Shown: positions 52,498 to 61,188, numbered from the stretch's first letter. The stretch is DNA of 64,000 nucleotides from WJLY01 sp964562405 (GCA_964562405.1 CAZLTC010000003.1:10356-74355); one strand, 5' to 3'. Program-made: numbers and translations. Notes: generated by a model from the letters alone, not told the origin.

Positions 52498-54408
52498 ATG
52501 CGTTCCAGGAGCGACATAGACTTCGATGTTGTGGTGGTCGGCGGCGGACACGCCGCGTGCGAGGCAGCGCTGGCTGCCGCGCGGATGGGGAGGCGCGTGT
52601 GCGTCATCACCATATCGAAGCGACACGTGGCGGAGATGCCGTGCAATCCGGCGATAGGCGGTCTCGCCAAGGGACAGCTGGTGCGTGAGATCGACGCACT
52701 GGGCGGAGAGATGGCGCGGGCCATCGATGCCACCGGGATTCACTTCCGGATGCTCAACACCGGGAAGGGGCCCGCCGTCAGGTCGCCGCGCGCGCAGGCG
52801 GACAAGGCCGGCTACCACGCTCGGATGCTGCGCGTGCTCATGGACGAACCCAATATCACTCTTGTCGTCGGACGAGTTGAGCATCTGGGCGTGAAAGAGG
52901 GCTCCGTCAAGTGTGTTGGGTTGACGTCGGGTCGAAGGATAAGCGGATCGGCCGTTATCTTGACAACGGGGACATTTCTGTGCGGCAGGCTGTATGTAGG
53001 CGAGCGCCAGTGGTCCGGGGGGAGGACGGGAGAACCCGCAGCAAGGGCTCTGTCGGAGCGACTGAGGGCGCTCGGGTTGCCGACGAGGAGGCTGAAGACA
53101 GGTACCCCAGCGCGGCTGGCGCGAGAGTCGATCGATTGGTCGCGCGTGGAGGCGCAGAGCCCGGACGATCCGCCGGCGCCATTCTCGTTTGCTACGAAAG
53201 CGTTGAAGGTTGACCAGGTCGAATGCCACGTGACGGCGACGAACGACGTGACCCACGAGATCATTCGCGGCGCGTTGGGGCGGTCTCCTCTCTACTCGGG
53301 GCGCATCACAGGGATTGGGCCGCGGTACTGCCCGTCCATCGAGGACAAGGTCGTGCGGTTCGCGGAGCGGGGATCGCACAGGGTGGTCCTGGAACCGGAG
53401 ACACGTGAAGGGCAGAGCATCTATCCGAACGGGCTCTCGACGAGCCTTCCGTTCGACGTTCAGGTGAGGATGCTCCGGAGCATCCGCGGATTGGAACAGG
53501 TCAAGGTCATGCGGCCGGGCTACGCCGTGGAGTACGACTTCGTCGACCCGAGGCAACTGCGGCCGACACTCGAGGTGGGACACCTGAAGGGGCTCTTCCT
53601 GGCGGGTCAGATCAACGGGACGTCCGGATATGAGGAAGCGGCAGCCCAGGGCCTCGTGGCAGGCCTGAACGCGGTGCTGGCCCTCGACGGACGGGAACAG
53701 GTGGTGCTTGGACGGCACGAGGCATATATAGGAGTATTGATAGACGACTTGGTGACCAAGGGTACGGACGAGCCATATCGGATGTTCACGAGTCGTGCTG
53801 AGCACAGACTGATTCTTCGGCAGGACAATGCAGACATCAGGCTCTCTCCGATCGGACACGGCATCGGCCTCCTGAGCGACGAGCGGGCGGAGACGGCAGC
53901 CGCGAGGGGCAGAATGGTTGATGCGGAGATCAGGAGGCTCGCGCTGGAGCGACTGACCCCCGAGGATGCGAACGCGCTGCTGGAGAGCATGGGCACGGGC
54001 AGACTCGAGCAAGCCACAGCGGCTGACAAGCTCCTCAGTCGGCCAGAGATCAGTCTGGACGATGTCCACGCAATGAAGGGGCGGACGGGTGATGTGCCCA
54101 GAGACGTGGCGGAGACTGTCGAGATAGAGATCAAGTACCGTGGGTACGTGGCTCGTGCGCGGGCTCAGATCGAGCGCCACGCTGCGCTGGAGGGTGTGCG
54201 CATCCCAGCGGACGTTCAATACGCGGCGGTGAGGGGTCTGTCCACCGAGGCGGCTCAGAAGCTCGCGAGGGTGAGGCCGGTCACGGTCGCTCAGGCTGGG
54301 CGGGTGCCCGGAGTGAGTCCGGCGGACGTCGGTGTGCTTCTGGTCCACCTGAAGGCCAGAGGCCAAGCGGAGCCGGCGGTGGAGGTGAGATGGCGAAGCC
54401 GACGCTGA
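52498..54408 (+). CDS. mnmG: tRNA uridine-modification FAD enzyme MnmG
   Basis: A 636-residue FAD enzyme (GidA). The dinucleotide-binding motif is VVGGGHAACEAALAAARMGRR, and GPAVRSPRAQADKAGYHARM and GTFLCGRLYVGE are family signatures. The sequence INGTSGYEEAAAQGLVAGLNA closes the FAD site. C-terminal helices (YRGYVARARAQIERHAA) bind MnmE and tRNA. It works in a complex with MnmE. The final 19 bases overlap rsmG. Confidence 0.96.
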   Translation: MRSRSDIDFDVVVVGGGHAACEAALAAARMGRRVCVITISKRHVAEMPCNPAIGGLAKGQLVREIDALGGEMARAIDATGIHFRMLNTGKGPAVRSPRAQADKAGYHARMLRVLMDEPNITLVVGRVEHLGVKEGSVKCVGLTSGRRISGSAVILTTGTFLCGRLYVGERQWSGGRTGEPAARALSERLRALGLPTRRLKTGTPARLARESIDWSRVEAQSPDDPPAPFSFATKALKVDQVECHVTATNDVTHEIIRGALGRSPLYSGRITGIGPRYCPSIEDKVVRFAERGSHRVVLEPETREGQSIYPNGLSTSLPFDVQVRMLRSIRGLEQVKVMRPGYAVEYDFVDPRQLRPTLEVGHLKGLFLAGQINGTSGYEEAAAQGLVAGLNAVLALDGREQVVLGRHEAYIGVLIDDLVTKGTDEPYRMFTSRAEHRLILRQDNADIRLSPIGHGIGLLSDERAETAAARGRMVDAEIRRLALERLTPEDANALLESMGTGRLEQATAADKLLSRPEISLDDVHAMKGRTGDVPRDVAETVEIEIKYRGYVARARAQIERHAALEGVRIPADVQYAAVRGLSTEAAQKLARVRPVTVAQAGRVPGVSPADVGVLLVHLKARGQAEPAVEVRWRSRR

Positions 54409-55040
54409 CCGCGGCTATCACGGATCTGGCCGGGAGCATGAGCGCGGAGGCCGGGCGCCATCTGGAGGTATACGCCGCGCTCGTGTCCGACATGGGCAAG
54501 CGGTGGAATCTGATGTCGCGCAGTGCGCTGGAGCGAGTGGAAGAACACGTTATTGACTCCGCGGCCCTGTTGAAGGCGGTCGAGATCGATGGCTGCTCGG
54601 TCGGAGATCTCGGCAGCGGAGCGGGTCTGCCTGGGGTAGTACTGGCCATTCTTAGGCCCTCATGCCAGGTTACGCTGGTCGATTCACGGCGCAGCAAGAT
54701 TGTGTTCCTCGAGCACGTTGTGCGGACGATGGGCCTTCTGAACGTGAGGGTCGTCCATGAGCGGATTGAGAAGCTAGTGGGCACTGAGGGTTTTGACATC
54801 GCGGTCTCGAGGGCGCTGGGAAGCACCGGGGATACGCTGGGACCTAGCCTGAGTGTTGTGAATCCGGGTGGAAGGCTAGTGCTCTACAAGGGACCGAAGT
54901 GGATCGAAGAGAGGGATGAGGCCATGGAGCTAGCTCGTGCGGCAGGGGCCCCGCTGGAGGAAGAGCCGCGGGTCGAGCTTCCAGGCCTTGAGAGGACGAC
55001 CACGTTCGTGGTGTTCAGGACGGCGGGTGAGCGCGGATGA
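54390..55040 (+). CDS. rsmG: 16S rRNA m7G527 methyltransferase RsmG
   Basis: A 216-residue Rossmann methyltransferase (GidB). Motif I is DLGSGAGLPGVVLAI (about residues 70-84). RSSKIV-like VTLVDSRRSKIVFLEHVV and the ISRALG-type AVSRALGS motif are conserved. It methylates G527 of 16S rRNA. ATG 54390 has a strong GGAGGTGAG, and it overlaps mnmG. The parS array begins 10 bases after its stop. Confidence 0.95.
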   Translation: MAKPTLTAAITDLAGSMSAEAGRHLEVYAALVSDMGKRWNLMSRSALERVEEHVIDSAALLKAVEIDGCSVGDLGSGAGLPGVVLAILRPSCQVTLVDSRRSKIVFLEHVVRTMGLLNVRVVHERIEKLVGTEGFDIAVSRALGSTGDTLGPSLSVVNPGGRLVLYKGPKWIEERDEAMELARAAGAPLEEEPRVELPGLERTTTFVVFRTAGERG

Positions 55041-55050
55041 TGGTGGAAGC

Positions 55051-55302
55051 TGTTTCACGTGAAACACCCTGGCCGCGGCCACCGACAAGTTCGGTGGCTG
55101 TTTCACGTGAAACACTCTGGATGGAGCCACCGACAAGTTCGGTGGCTGTTTCACGTGAAACACCCCTGTGGTCGGACCGAAGCCAGTTCGCCGTTTCACG
55201 TGAAACAAGAAGACGTTCCGGCATGGAGGATCGAGCGAGCTGTTTCACGTGAAACAACGGGACTAGCGCCGAGCCGTCCTTCGATGTGTTTCACGTGAAA
55301 CA
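55051..55302. repeat. Array of six parS centromere sites
   Basis: The 16-base palindrome TGTTTCACGTGAAACA occurs at 55051-55066, 55099-55114, 55147-55162, 55241-55256 and 55287-55302. A fifth-position variant CGTTTCACGTGAAACA is at 55192-55207. Start-to-start spacings are 48, 48, 45, 49 and 46 bases. This is the ParB-binding site consensus. It lies between rsmG and parAB and serves as the chromosome-partition centromere. Between sites 1-2 and 2-3, GCCACCGA-CAAGT-TCGGTGGC-type hairpins recur. Confidence 0.95.
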
Positions 55303-55630
55303 ACTTCCATGCACAACATACTAACCGCCGCGCGTCCGCGCGTCCACAGACCATCAACACCGATGTGCGCGCACCGTGCTGGTCCTTACCGACGTGCCCG
55401 CATACCTCCTTCCGCGGATAGTGCCGATGAGGTAAGCGCGTTGGCCGCGACGCCCGCGCCATGCCGCTCGTCGTGCCGCCAAGGGGGCCGAAAAAAGCTG
55501 TGCATAACTCTCCCCATACCCAGCTTTCGCCTTGACTCCCGCGTAGGTCGCTGTATCCTTGCGCAGGCATTCCCAATTCGTGGATGTCCTTACGCCCTGC
55601 AGCTTCAGAATTATCCACAGCGAGGTGCAA
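55303..55630. promoter_or_regulatory. parA upstream region with DnaA boxes and promoter
   Basis: A 328-base non-coding region. A perfect DnaA box TTATCCACA (55611-55619) lies just before the parA ribosome-binding site. TGTGCATAA (55499-55507) also fits the TTWTNCACA consensus on the other strand. TTGACT (55532-55537), 16 bases and TATCCT (55554-55559) form the likely parA promoter. The rest holds no visible gene. Confidence 0.6.
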
Positions 55631-56449
55631 ATGGGTCGTATCATTGCGATTGCCAACCAGAAGGGCGGCGTCGGCAAGACGACGACTGCTGTCAACCTCG
55701 CAGCCTGTCTCGCTGTCGCGGAGCGACCAACCCTGCTGATAGACATTGACCCGCAGGCGAACGCCACGAGCGGCATCGGGATCGCCAAGGACGATGTCCA
55801 GGCCAGCATCTACGAGGTTCTAATTGGTGAGGCTCCGGTCAGCGAAGCCATCATCTCCTCTCCGGACCTTCCTTTCCTGGACGTGGTGCCCTCGCACCAG
55901 AGGCTGATCGGCGCCGAGATCGAGCTTGTCAACATCATGGCGCGGGAGACCCGGCTGAAGCGCGCGCTCGCCGAGGTCAGGAACGACTACCACTTCATCC
56001 TGATCGACTGCCCGCCGTCGCTCGGGCTTCTCACGGTGAACACGCTCACGGCCGCCGATACGGTGATAGTGCCGATACAGTGCGAGTACTATGCACTTGA
56101 GGGGTTGGGGCAGCTCCTGAACAGCATTCGCCTGGTACAGCGAAACCTGAACCCGGACCTCAGGATAGAGGGTATACTGCTGACGATGTACGATGGCAGG
56201 CTGAACCTCGCGCGGCAGGTGGCGGACGAGGCGCGGCGGTACTTCGGGGACCGGGTCTACCGGTCGATGATACCTCGGAACGTGAGATTGGGAGAGGCGC
56301 CGAGTTTTGGTCAACCTATTATACTTTACGATATCGTCTCGTCGGGTTCTCAGGCGTACATTCAGCTGGCCCGCGAGATCATGTTCCAGGGAGAGCCGGC
56401 GCGTGAACTCGTGGAGCAGACGACTGATGAGACGGGAGGAGCGCTATGA
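55631..56449 (+). CDS. parA: Chromosome partition ATPase ParA (Soj)
   Basis: A 272-residue deviant-Walker ATPase. The start is ATG 55631 with GAGGTG upstream; the 24-codon extension is rejected. Walker A is NQKGGVGKTTTAVNLA (Lys11 and Lys16). LLIDIDPQANATSG and FILIDCPPSLGLLTVNTL are the other nucleotide motifs. It moves ParB-parS complexes apart. The short length without an N-terminal HTH fits chromosomal ParA. It is coupled to parB by a 4-base overlap. Confidence 0.96.
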   Translation: MGRIIAIANQKGGVGKTTTAVNLAACLAVAERPTLLIDIDPQANATSGIGIAKDDVQASIYEVLIGEAPVSEAIISSPDLPFLDVVPSHQRLIGAEIELVNIMARETRLKRALAEVRNDYHFILIDCPPSLGLLTVNTLTAADTVIVPIQCEYYALEGLGQLLNSIRLVQRNLNPDLRIEGILLTMYDGRLNLARQVADEARRYFGDRVYRSMIPRNVRLGEAPSFGQPIILYDIVSSGSQAYIQLAREIMFQGEPARELVEQTTDETGGAL

Positions 56450-57324
56450 ACAGGAAGGCACTCGGGCGGGGGCTGGGCGCGCTGATCCCTGAGGCACCCG
56501 ACGTGGTCGATCTTGGCGAGCCGGGTTCCATGCGGCAGCTGCCGGTCGAGTCGATCGAACGGAACAGGGAGCAGCCGCGTACTCGTTTCAACGATGAGAC
56601 CCTCGAGGAACTCGCCGAGTCGTTGAGGACGCACGGGGTGGTCCAGCCTATCGTCGTCCGACCGCTGCCGACCGGAGGCTACGGGCTTGTCGTGGGGGAG
56701 CGACGTCTGCGAGCGGCGAGGATGGCGGGCTTCGAGACGATACCAGCAGTCGTGCGTGACGTGGGAGAGGAGGAGGCCCTCGCGCTGGCGCTCGTGGAGA
56801 ACCTGCAGCGGGAGAATCTGAACCCTATAGACGAAGCACGCGGGTTCGAGGCGCTGATGGAGATAGGAGGCGGGGGGCACGCGGAGGTCGGTGATAGAGT
56901 CGGCAAGGACCGGAGCACCATTGCGAACGCGCTGCGCCTGCTCGAACTGCCGCTCGAGGTGCAGGAGATGTTGTCGAGCGGCGCGCTGACGGGGGGGCAT
57001 GGGAGGGCCCTCCTGGCGGTGACCGACGGGGAGGAGCAGGTGGCGCTCGCCAGAAAGGCCAGCGCCAAGGGGCTTTCGGTGAGAGAGGTTGAGACGCTGT
57101 CGCGTGGAAAGCGCAAGAAGAGACGTTCCGCGCGGCGCAGCAGGACGGAGGATCCTGTCCTGCGGGAGTGGGAGGAGAGACTGCAGCGCGTGCTGGGGAC
57201 GCAGGTGCGCGTGGAGCAGATGGGGAACGAGGGAACGATACGCATCGAGTACTACTCCCAAGAGGATCTCGAGCGGTTGCTTGAACTGCTCGGGGGCGTG
57301 AAGGAAGCGAGCTTGCTGGGGTAG
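56446..57324 (+). CDS. parB: Chromosome partition CTPase ParB (Spo0J)
   Basis: A 292-residue ParB. After the N-terminal NRKALGRGLGALIP (ParA-activating) peptide comes the CTP-binding domain, with box II GERRLRAARMAGF (Gly84 to Arg87 onward). A helix-turn-helix that reads parS follows (AEVGDRVGKDRSTIANALRLLELP). A basic linker and a dimerisation domain complete the protein. It binds the six upstream parS sites and spreads as a sliding clamp. Confidence 0.96.
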   Translation: MNRKALGRGLGALIPEAPDVVDLGEPGSMRQLPVESIERNREQPRTRFNDETLEELAESLRTHGVVQPIVVRPLPTGGYGLVVGERRLRAARMAGFETIPAVVRDVGEEEALALALVENLQRENLNPIDEARGFEALMEIGGGGHAEVGDRVGKDRSTIANALRLLELPLEVQEMLSSGALTGGHGRALLAVTDGEEQVALARKASAKGLSVREVETLSRGKRKKRRSARRSRTEDPVLREWEERLQRVLGTQVRVEQMGNEGTIRIEYYSQEDLERLLELLGGVKEASLLG

Positions 57325-57340
57325 CACAGGGTGATATGTG

Positions 57341-57369
57341 TTGACTTGCCGGAGGCGCTTTGCTATCGT
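57341..57369 (+). promoter_or_regulatory. Promoter of the bactofilin gene
   Basis: TTGACT (57341-57346), a 17-base spacer and TATCGT (57364-57369) with a TGC just before it (extended -10 character). It lies about 85 bases upstream of the ATG. Confidence 0.6.
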
Positions 57370-57454
57370 CTTGCGGTCGCGCTGAGGCACATCAGGGCGC
57401 GGAGGTGGGCTGGCGGCGAGGCGCCGCGGTCCAGAGAGCGCGGAGGGGTGGCTG

Positions 57455-57886
57455 ATGTTCACTAGGGACGACGAAAGGACTGTCGACGCAGTGAACACGA
57501 TCATCGGCGAAGGCACGAGCATGAAGGGCGACGTTACCGTCGAGGGGAGCATGCAGGTCGACGGTGAGTTCGAGGGCGCCATCGATGCCACCGACACGCT
57601 GGTCGTGGGTGAGACCGGCAAGGTCGAGGGAGACGCGAACGTCGCGAACGCCGTCATCGGCGGGCGCATGTACGGGAACGTCTTCGCATCGGGCAAGATC
57701 GAACTCAAGCGCGGTTCCCAGCTTCTGGGCGACATCAAGACCCGCGGTCTTGTGATCGAGGATGGGGTCGTGTTCCAGGGGAACTGCCAGATGGGCGACG
57801 TCGTCGAACCGCCGCAGCGGAGGCAGCAGGACAGCGCCTTGGAGCTCGAGGACGAGGAGCTCGAAGAGGCCGAGGCTACGTACTAG
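57455..57886 (+). CDS. Bactofilin
   Basis: A 143-residue bactofilin, a polymer-forming cytoskeletal protein. The beta-helix core is recognisable from NTIIGEGTSMKGDVTVEGSMQVDGEFEGAI through GDANVANAVIGGRMYGNVFASGKIELKRGSQLLGDIKT to GVVFQGNCQM (about residues 14-116). The regular hydrophobic-Gly pattern gives the turns. Acidic residues make up the tail. Bactofilins scaffold cell-shape or chromosome-partition proteins. In some bacteria bactofilins bind the ParAB-parS system, so the position next to parB may be meaningful. Confidence 0.93.
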   Translation: MFTRDDERTVDAVNTIIGEGTSMKGDVTVEGSMQVDGEFEGAIDATDTLVVGETGKVEGDANVANAVIGGRMYGNVFASGKIELKRGSQLLGDIKTRGLVIEDGVVFQGNCQMGDVVEPPQRRQQDSALELEDEELEEAEATY

Positions 57887-58201
57887 TCTGGGTCTCGTGA
57901 GGCGCGCTTTGGCTGTCCCTGATGGCGGGCGTGGACAACTGTGTACAGTTGTTCCTCACCACGATATCTCCTGACAGCACAGGCAGTTACGCAGGAAGAC
58001 AGAGAACGGTCCGAGTAGGTTATCCACCGAAATGGAGTCCCTTCGGAGGGCCGCTCATCCGCGTAAGTGCGCGTCTAGGATATAATTGTGGGCGTCGGTC
58101 ATTGCTGCAGGCCGTGCCGCGAGAGCATCGACAGCGTATCCAGGTTCCTGACGGGGCGCCTGAGGCGTTCGGGCGCCCTGCTGGTTTGCATGGAGGTGCC
58201 G
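57887..58201. promoter_or_regulatory. Intergenic region upstream of the V-ATPase operon
   Basis: A 315-base spacer. It contains a near-perfect palindrome (57933-57954, ACAACTGT-GT-ACAGTTGT core) resembling a repressor operator. A DnaA-box-like TTATCCACC is at 58020-58028. A perfect TATAAT is at 58081-58086, probably the -10 of the V-ATPase operon; no good -35 is visible. No gene is seen. Confidence 0.5.
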
Positions 58202-58531
58202 TTGATCTCTGAGGCTATCGAACGAGTCAAGGCCGCCGAGTCGAAGGCGGAGGAGCGGGGTCGGGCCGCGCGGGGCGAGGCGAAGCAGATCGTAGCGGAT
58301 GCCCGCCAGGCTGGCGAGAAGCTGCTCGAGGAGATGAAGAAGGAAGTCCGCGAGGCGGAGAAGAAGGTCCTCGAGGAGGCGAGGTCGGCGGCCGGCCAGG
58401 AGGCGGAGGAGGCGAAGCTCGAGAGCCGCGCAGCGGTGGAGGCGGTGGGTGCGGACGCCGAGAAGAGGGTCGGCAAGGGTGTTACGCGCGTACTCGACTC
58501 CATAGCGGCTGCGGCATCTCGGGAGGCTTGA
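58202..58531 (+). CDS. ntpF: V-type ATPase subunit H/NtpF (peripheral stalk)
   Basis: A 109-residue, almost entirely helical, Ala/Glu/Lys-rich protein (EAIERVKAAESKAEERGRAARGEAKQIV onward), matching the coiled-coil stalk subunit of V/A-ATPases. The start is TTG 58202, with GGAGGT four bases upstream; an ATG four codons earlier (58190) is an alternative. It pairs with subunit E. It opens the ntpFIKECGA-ordered operon, which supports the call despite low sequence complexity. Confidence 0.75.
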   Translation: MISEAIERVKAAESKAEERGRAARGEAKQIVADARQAGEKLLEEMKKEVREAEKKVLEEARSAAGQEAEEAKLESRAAVEAVGADAEKRVGKGVTRVLDSIAAAASREA

Positions 58532-58538
58532 GGAACGG

Positions 58539-60557
58539 ATGGCCGTCAGCCGGATGCGAAAGGTCCAGCTGCTGGCGCACAAGAGCGCCAAGGCTGAGGT
58601 GATAGCCGCCCTTCGAGAGGGCGGGGTGCTGCACATCTCCGAGCCGAGCATCGAGCTCGCCGCCGAGGAGGATGCGGAGCGCCGCGAACGCGAGCGAGAG
58701 CTGGCCGCCCGGCTGGCGAAGCTCGAGTATCTGAGGACCTACCTGAAGCCGCACGCTCCAGAGAGAAAACCCCTCGAAGCGATGTTCAATCCGAAGCTCT
58801 TGTTCTCCGAAGGGGAACTAAGCGAGATCCTTGACGGGTTCGACGTCGACTCGCTCTACACGCGAGTGACCTCCATAGAGTCCGACATAAGGAGCGCCGA
58901 GGCGGAGATCGGGCGCAAAGAGAGCCTGGCCGGCGAACTCGGGCAGTGGGAAGCCCTCGGGATGCGCGTGGAGGACGTGGGCGACACGCGCCTGACGCGG
59001 GTGTTGCTCCTGAGCGTGGACTCGCGGGAACTCGACGCTCTCATCGAGGGCGTATCGGCCGAGGCAGAGGGCGCGGCGGTCTTCACTGTCGGCGTGGCCG
59101 GATCCGTCAGCCATGCGGTGGCGGTGTTCCTGAAGACGAGCGAGAGCGCGGTCACGCCGGTGCTCAAGCGGCACGGCGCGAGGATGGTCGATCTCTCCGG
59201 AGCCACTGGAGAGCCGGCGGAAGCCGCGAGGTCGCTTCGGATCGAGGCGGAGGAACTGCGGGAGAAGATAGAGAAGCTCGAGGCGGACGCGGCGGCCGCG
59301 GCACAGGGCTACGACGGCCTGCTCGCGGTGTTGGACGAGACGGCGGAGCAGCTTGCGAAGGCGTCTGTCGAGGACAGCTTCGTCGCGACACGCGAGACGT
59401 TCCTGGTCGAGGGATGGCTACGCGGCCGGGACGAGGACGCTCTTCGAGAGAGGCTTTCCAATATCACGTCCGAGACGCACATGGTCGCGCGCGACCCCGA
59501 GAGCGGCGAGGACGTTCCGATCGACCTCAGGAACAACGGTGTCGTCACACCGTTCGAGTTCGTTACAACGCTGTATGGGAGACCGAGCTACTGGGAGTTC
59601 GACCCGACGCCGCTCCTGGCGCCGTTCTTCATTCTCTTCTTCGCCCTGTGCTTGAGCGACGGCGGGTACGGCATGGTGCTCGCGATCGTATCCTTTATAC
59701 TGATGAAGAAGATGCAGCCGGGCGGCGGTCGCAAGCTGATGCAATTGCTCTTCATGGGAGGGCTTGCCACGGCGGCGGTGGGCGCGCTGACCGGCGGGTG
59801 GTTCGGGATCGAGGACGGCAACCTGCCGTGGTGGATCCACAGCATTCGTATCAAGCTTGGAACGGGCGAGCGCTTCAACCCGCTCTTCCACCCGATGCAG
59901 ATGCTGGACTTCGTCTTCCTGCTCGGCATCGCGCAGATCTTCACCGGGCTCGCGATAAGGATGGTCGCCGACTTCCGGGACAAGCGCTGGCTCGACGGCA
60001 TCCTAGACCAGCTTGTCTGGATCGTCTTCCTCGCGTTCCTGGCGCCCTTGGGAGCCAACTTCATCCTCGGCAAGGAGCTGCCCGCCGAGTTCATGTCGGT
60101 GGCGCGTAAGGGCGCGATGATCATGGGGCTCGTCGTCGTGGCGACCGGCGCAAGAAAGAACCGCAACCCGGTAATGAAGGTGCTGGGCGGTGTGCTCAAG
60201 CTGTACGACGTGGTCGGGTACTTCGGCGACGTCCTGTCGTACGCGCGGCTTCTCGCGCTCGGGCTGGCCACCGGCGCCATCGCGGTGGCGATCAACGGCG
60301 TTGCGGGGATGACCGGCGGGATCCCCGTCGTCGGCATGGTGGCGGCCGTGATCGTTCTCATCGGCGGCCACCTGTTCAACCTTACTGTGAATTGCCTCGG
60401 CGGGTTCGTGCATTCGGCGAGGCTGCAGTATCTGGAGTACTTCTCCAAGTTCTTCCAGGGCGGAGGGCACGAGTTCTCGCCGTTCAGAACGCAGAGACGG
60501 TACTCCGTCGTGGTCGAGCCGGAGACCGTTCCGTCAGCTCCGGCTCACGACAGATGA
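58539..60557 (+). CDS. ntpI: V-type ATPase subunit I (membrane stator a-subunit)
   Basis: A 672-residue V_ATPase_I protein. The soluble N-terminal half (KVQLLAHKSAKAEVIAALREGGVLHISEP) and long coiled-coil segments are typical. The C-terminal half has about seven helices (FFILFFALCLSDGGYGMVLAI; VVGYFGDVLSYARLLALGLATGAIAVAIN; FNLTVNCLGGFVHSARLQYLEYFSKFF). The Arg in SYARLLALG is the stator arginine for ion release. It starts eight bases after ntpF. Confidence 0.93.
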   Translation: MAVSRMRKVQLLAHKSAKAEVIAALREGGVLHISEPSIELAAEEDAERRERERELAARLAKLEYLRTYLKPHAPERKPLEAMFNPKLLFSEGELSEILDGFDVDSLYTRVTSIESDIRSAEAEIGRKESLAGELGQWEALGMRVEDVGDTRLTRVLLLSVDSRELDALIEGVSAEAEGAAVFTVGVAGSVSHAVAVFLKTSESAVTPVLKRHGARMVDLSGATGEPAEAARSLRIEAEELREKIEKLEADAAAAAQGYDGLLAVLDETAEQLAKASVEDSFVATRETFLVEGWLRGRDEDALRERLSNITSETHMVARDPESGEDVPIDLRNNGVVTPFEFVTTLYGRPSYWEFDPTPLLAPFFILFFALCLSDGGYGMVLAIVSFILMKKMQPGGGRKLMQLLFMGGLATAAVGALTGGWFGIEDGNLPWWIHSIRIKLGTGERFNPLFHPMQMLDFVFLLGIAQIFTGLAIRMVADFRDKRWLDGILDQLVWIVFLAFLAPLGANFILGKELPAEFMSVARKGAMIMGLVVVATGARKNRNPVMKVLGGVLKLYDVVGYFGDVLSYARLLALGLATGAIAVAINGVAGMTGGIPVVGMVAAVIVLIGGHLFNLTVNCLGGFVHSARLQYLEYFSKFFQGGGHEFSPFRTQRRYSVVVEPETVPSAPAHDR

Positions 60558-60664
60558 CGACCGCCGAGTCCGGTCGATCTCCCGGGAGCGAGGGGCGGCG
60601 AGAAGGACCCAGCTAGCGACACAATGAGAGAGGCACAGGCAACCCAAGCAAGGAGCTCTCAGTA

Positions 60665-61123
60665 ATGGACGGACTGATGCTGGCACTGGCCGGTGCGGCT
60701 CTGGCCGCGGGACTCGCGGGGACGGGGTCGGCCGTGGGCACGGGCATAGCGGGGCAGGCGGCGTCCGGCGTGGTTGCGGAGGACCCCGAGAAATTCGGGC
60801 GGCTGCTCTTGCTTCAGGCGCTCCCGGGAACTCAGGGCATCTACGGCATCGTCGGGCTCTTCCTGGCACTGGGCAAGCTCACCCCCGACTTCGTCAGCAA
60901 CATGACGGGCGCGCAAGGCTGGCAGATCCTGTTCGCCTGCCTGCCGCTCGCCATCACCGGTCTGACCTCCGGCATAGCGCAGGGCAAGGTCGCCGGAGCC
61001 GCGTGCGGGCTCGTGGCCAAGCGGCCGGACGAGATGGGCAAGGGTATGATCTTCGCGATCGTCGTGGAGACGTACGCGGTTCTCGGTCTCCTGGGTACGA
61101 TCCTCCTTCTCGGCAGGATCTAG
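60665..61123 (+). CDS. ntpK: V-type ATPase subunit K (rotor proteolipid), Na+-type
   Basis: A 152-residue rotor subunit with four membrane helices arising from duplicated hairpins. The ion-binding Glu is Glu135 (VVETYAV). The residues that hold Na+ in the Enterococcus rotor have counterparts: Leu53, Thr56 and Gln57 (LPGTQGIYG), Tyr60, and Gln106 (GIAQGKVAGA). Gln106-Glu135 keeps the 29-residue spacing of the Na+ rotor. This suggests Na+ rather than H+ coupling. ATG 60665 has AAGGAG upstream. Confidence 0.92.
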   Translation: MDGLMLALAGAALAAGLAGTGSAVGTGIAGQAASGVVAEDPEKFGRLLLLQALPGTQGIYGIVGLFLALGKLTPDFVSNMTGAQGWQILFACLPLAITGLTSGIAQGKVAGAACGLVAKRPDEMGKGMIFAIVVETYAVLGLLGTILLLGRI

Positions 61124-61188
61124 GCACCGGCCTGTCCGACGCGCACGCGCCGGCCGCGGCCGCGAGCGAACGAGGGGGCTATCGACAG

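Noticed and set aside
52372..54366. A 664-codon minus-strand open frame opposite mnmG
   Set aside because: The plus strand is unambiguous MnmG. The antisense frame shows no recognisable protein features.
55015..55257. Short frames containing repeated FHVKQ or VSRET peptides
   Set aside because: These are translations of the parS palindromes in non-coding DNA, not proteins.
55051..55302. Regularly spaced repeats considered as a CRISPR array
   Set aside because: The repeat is the ParB-binding palindrome beside parAB. Spacers are partly repeated, and there are no cas genes.
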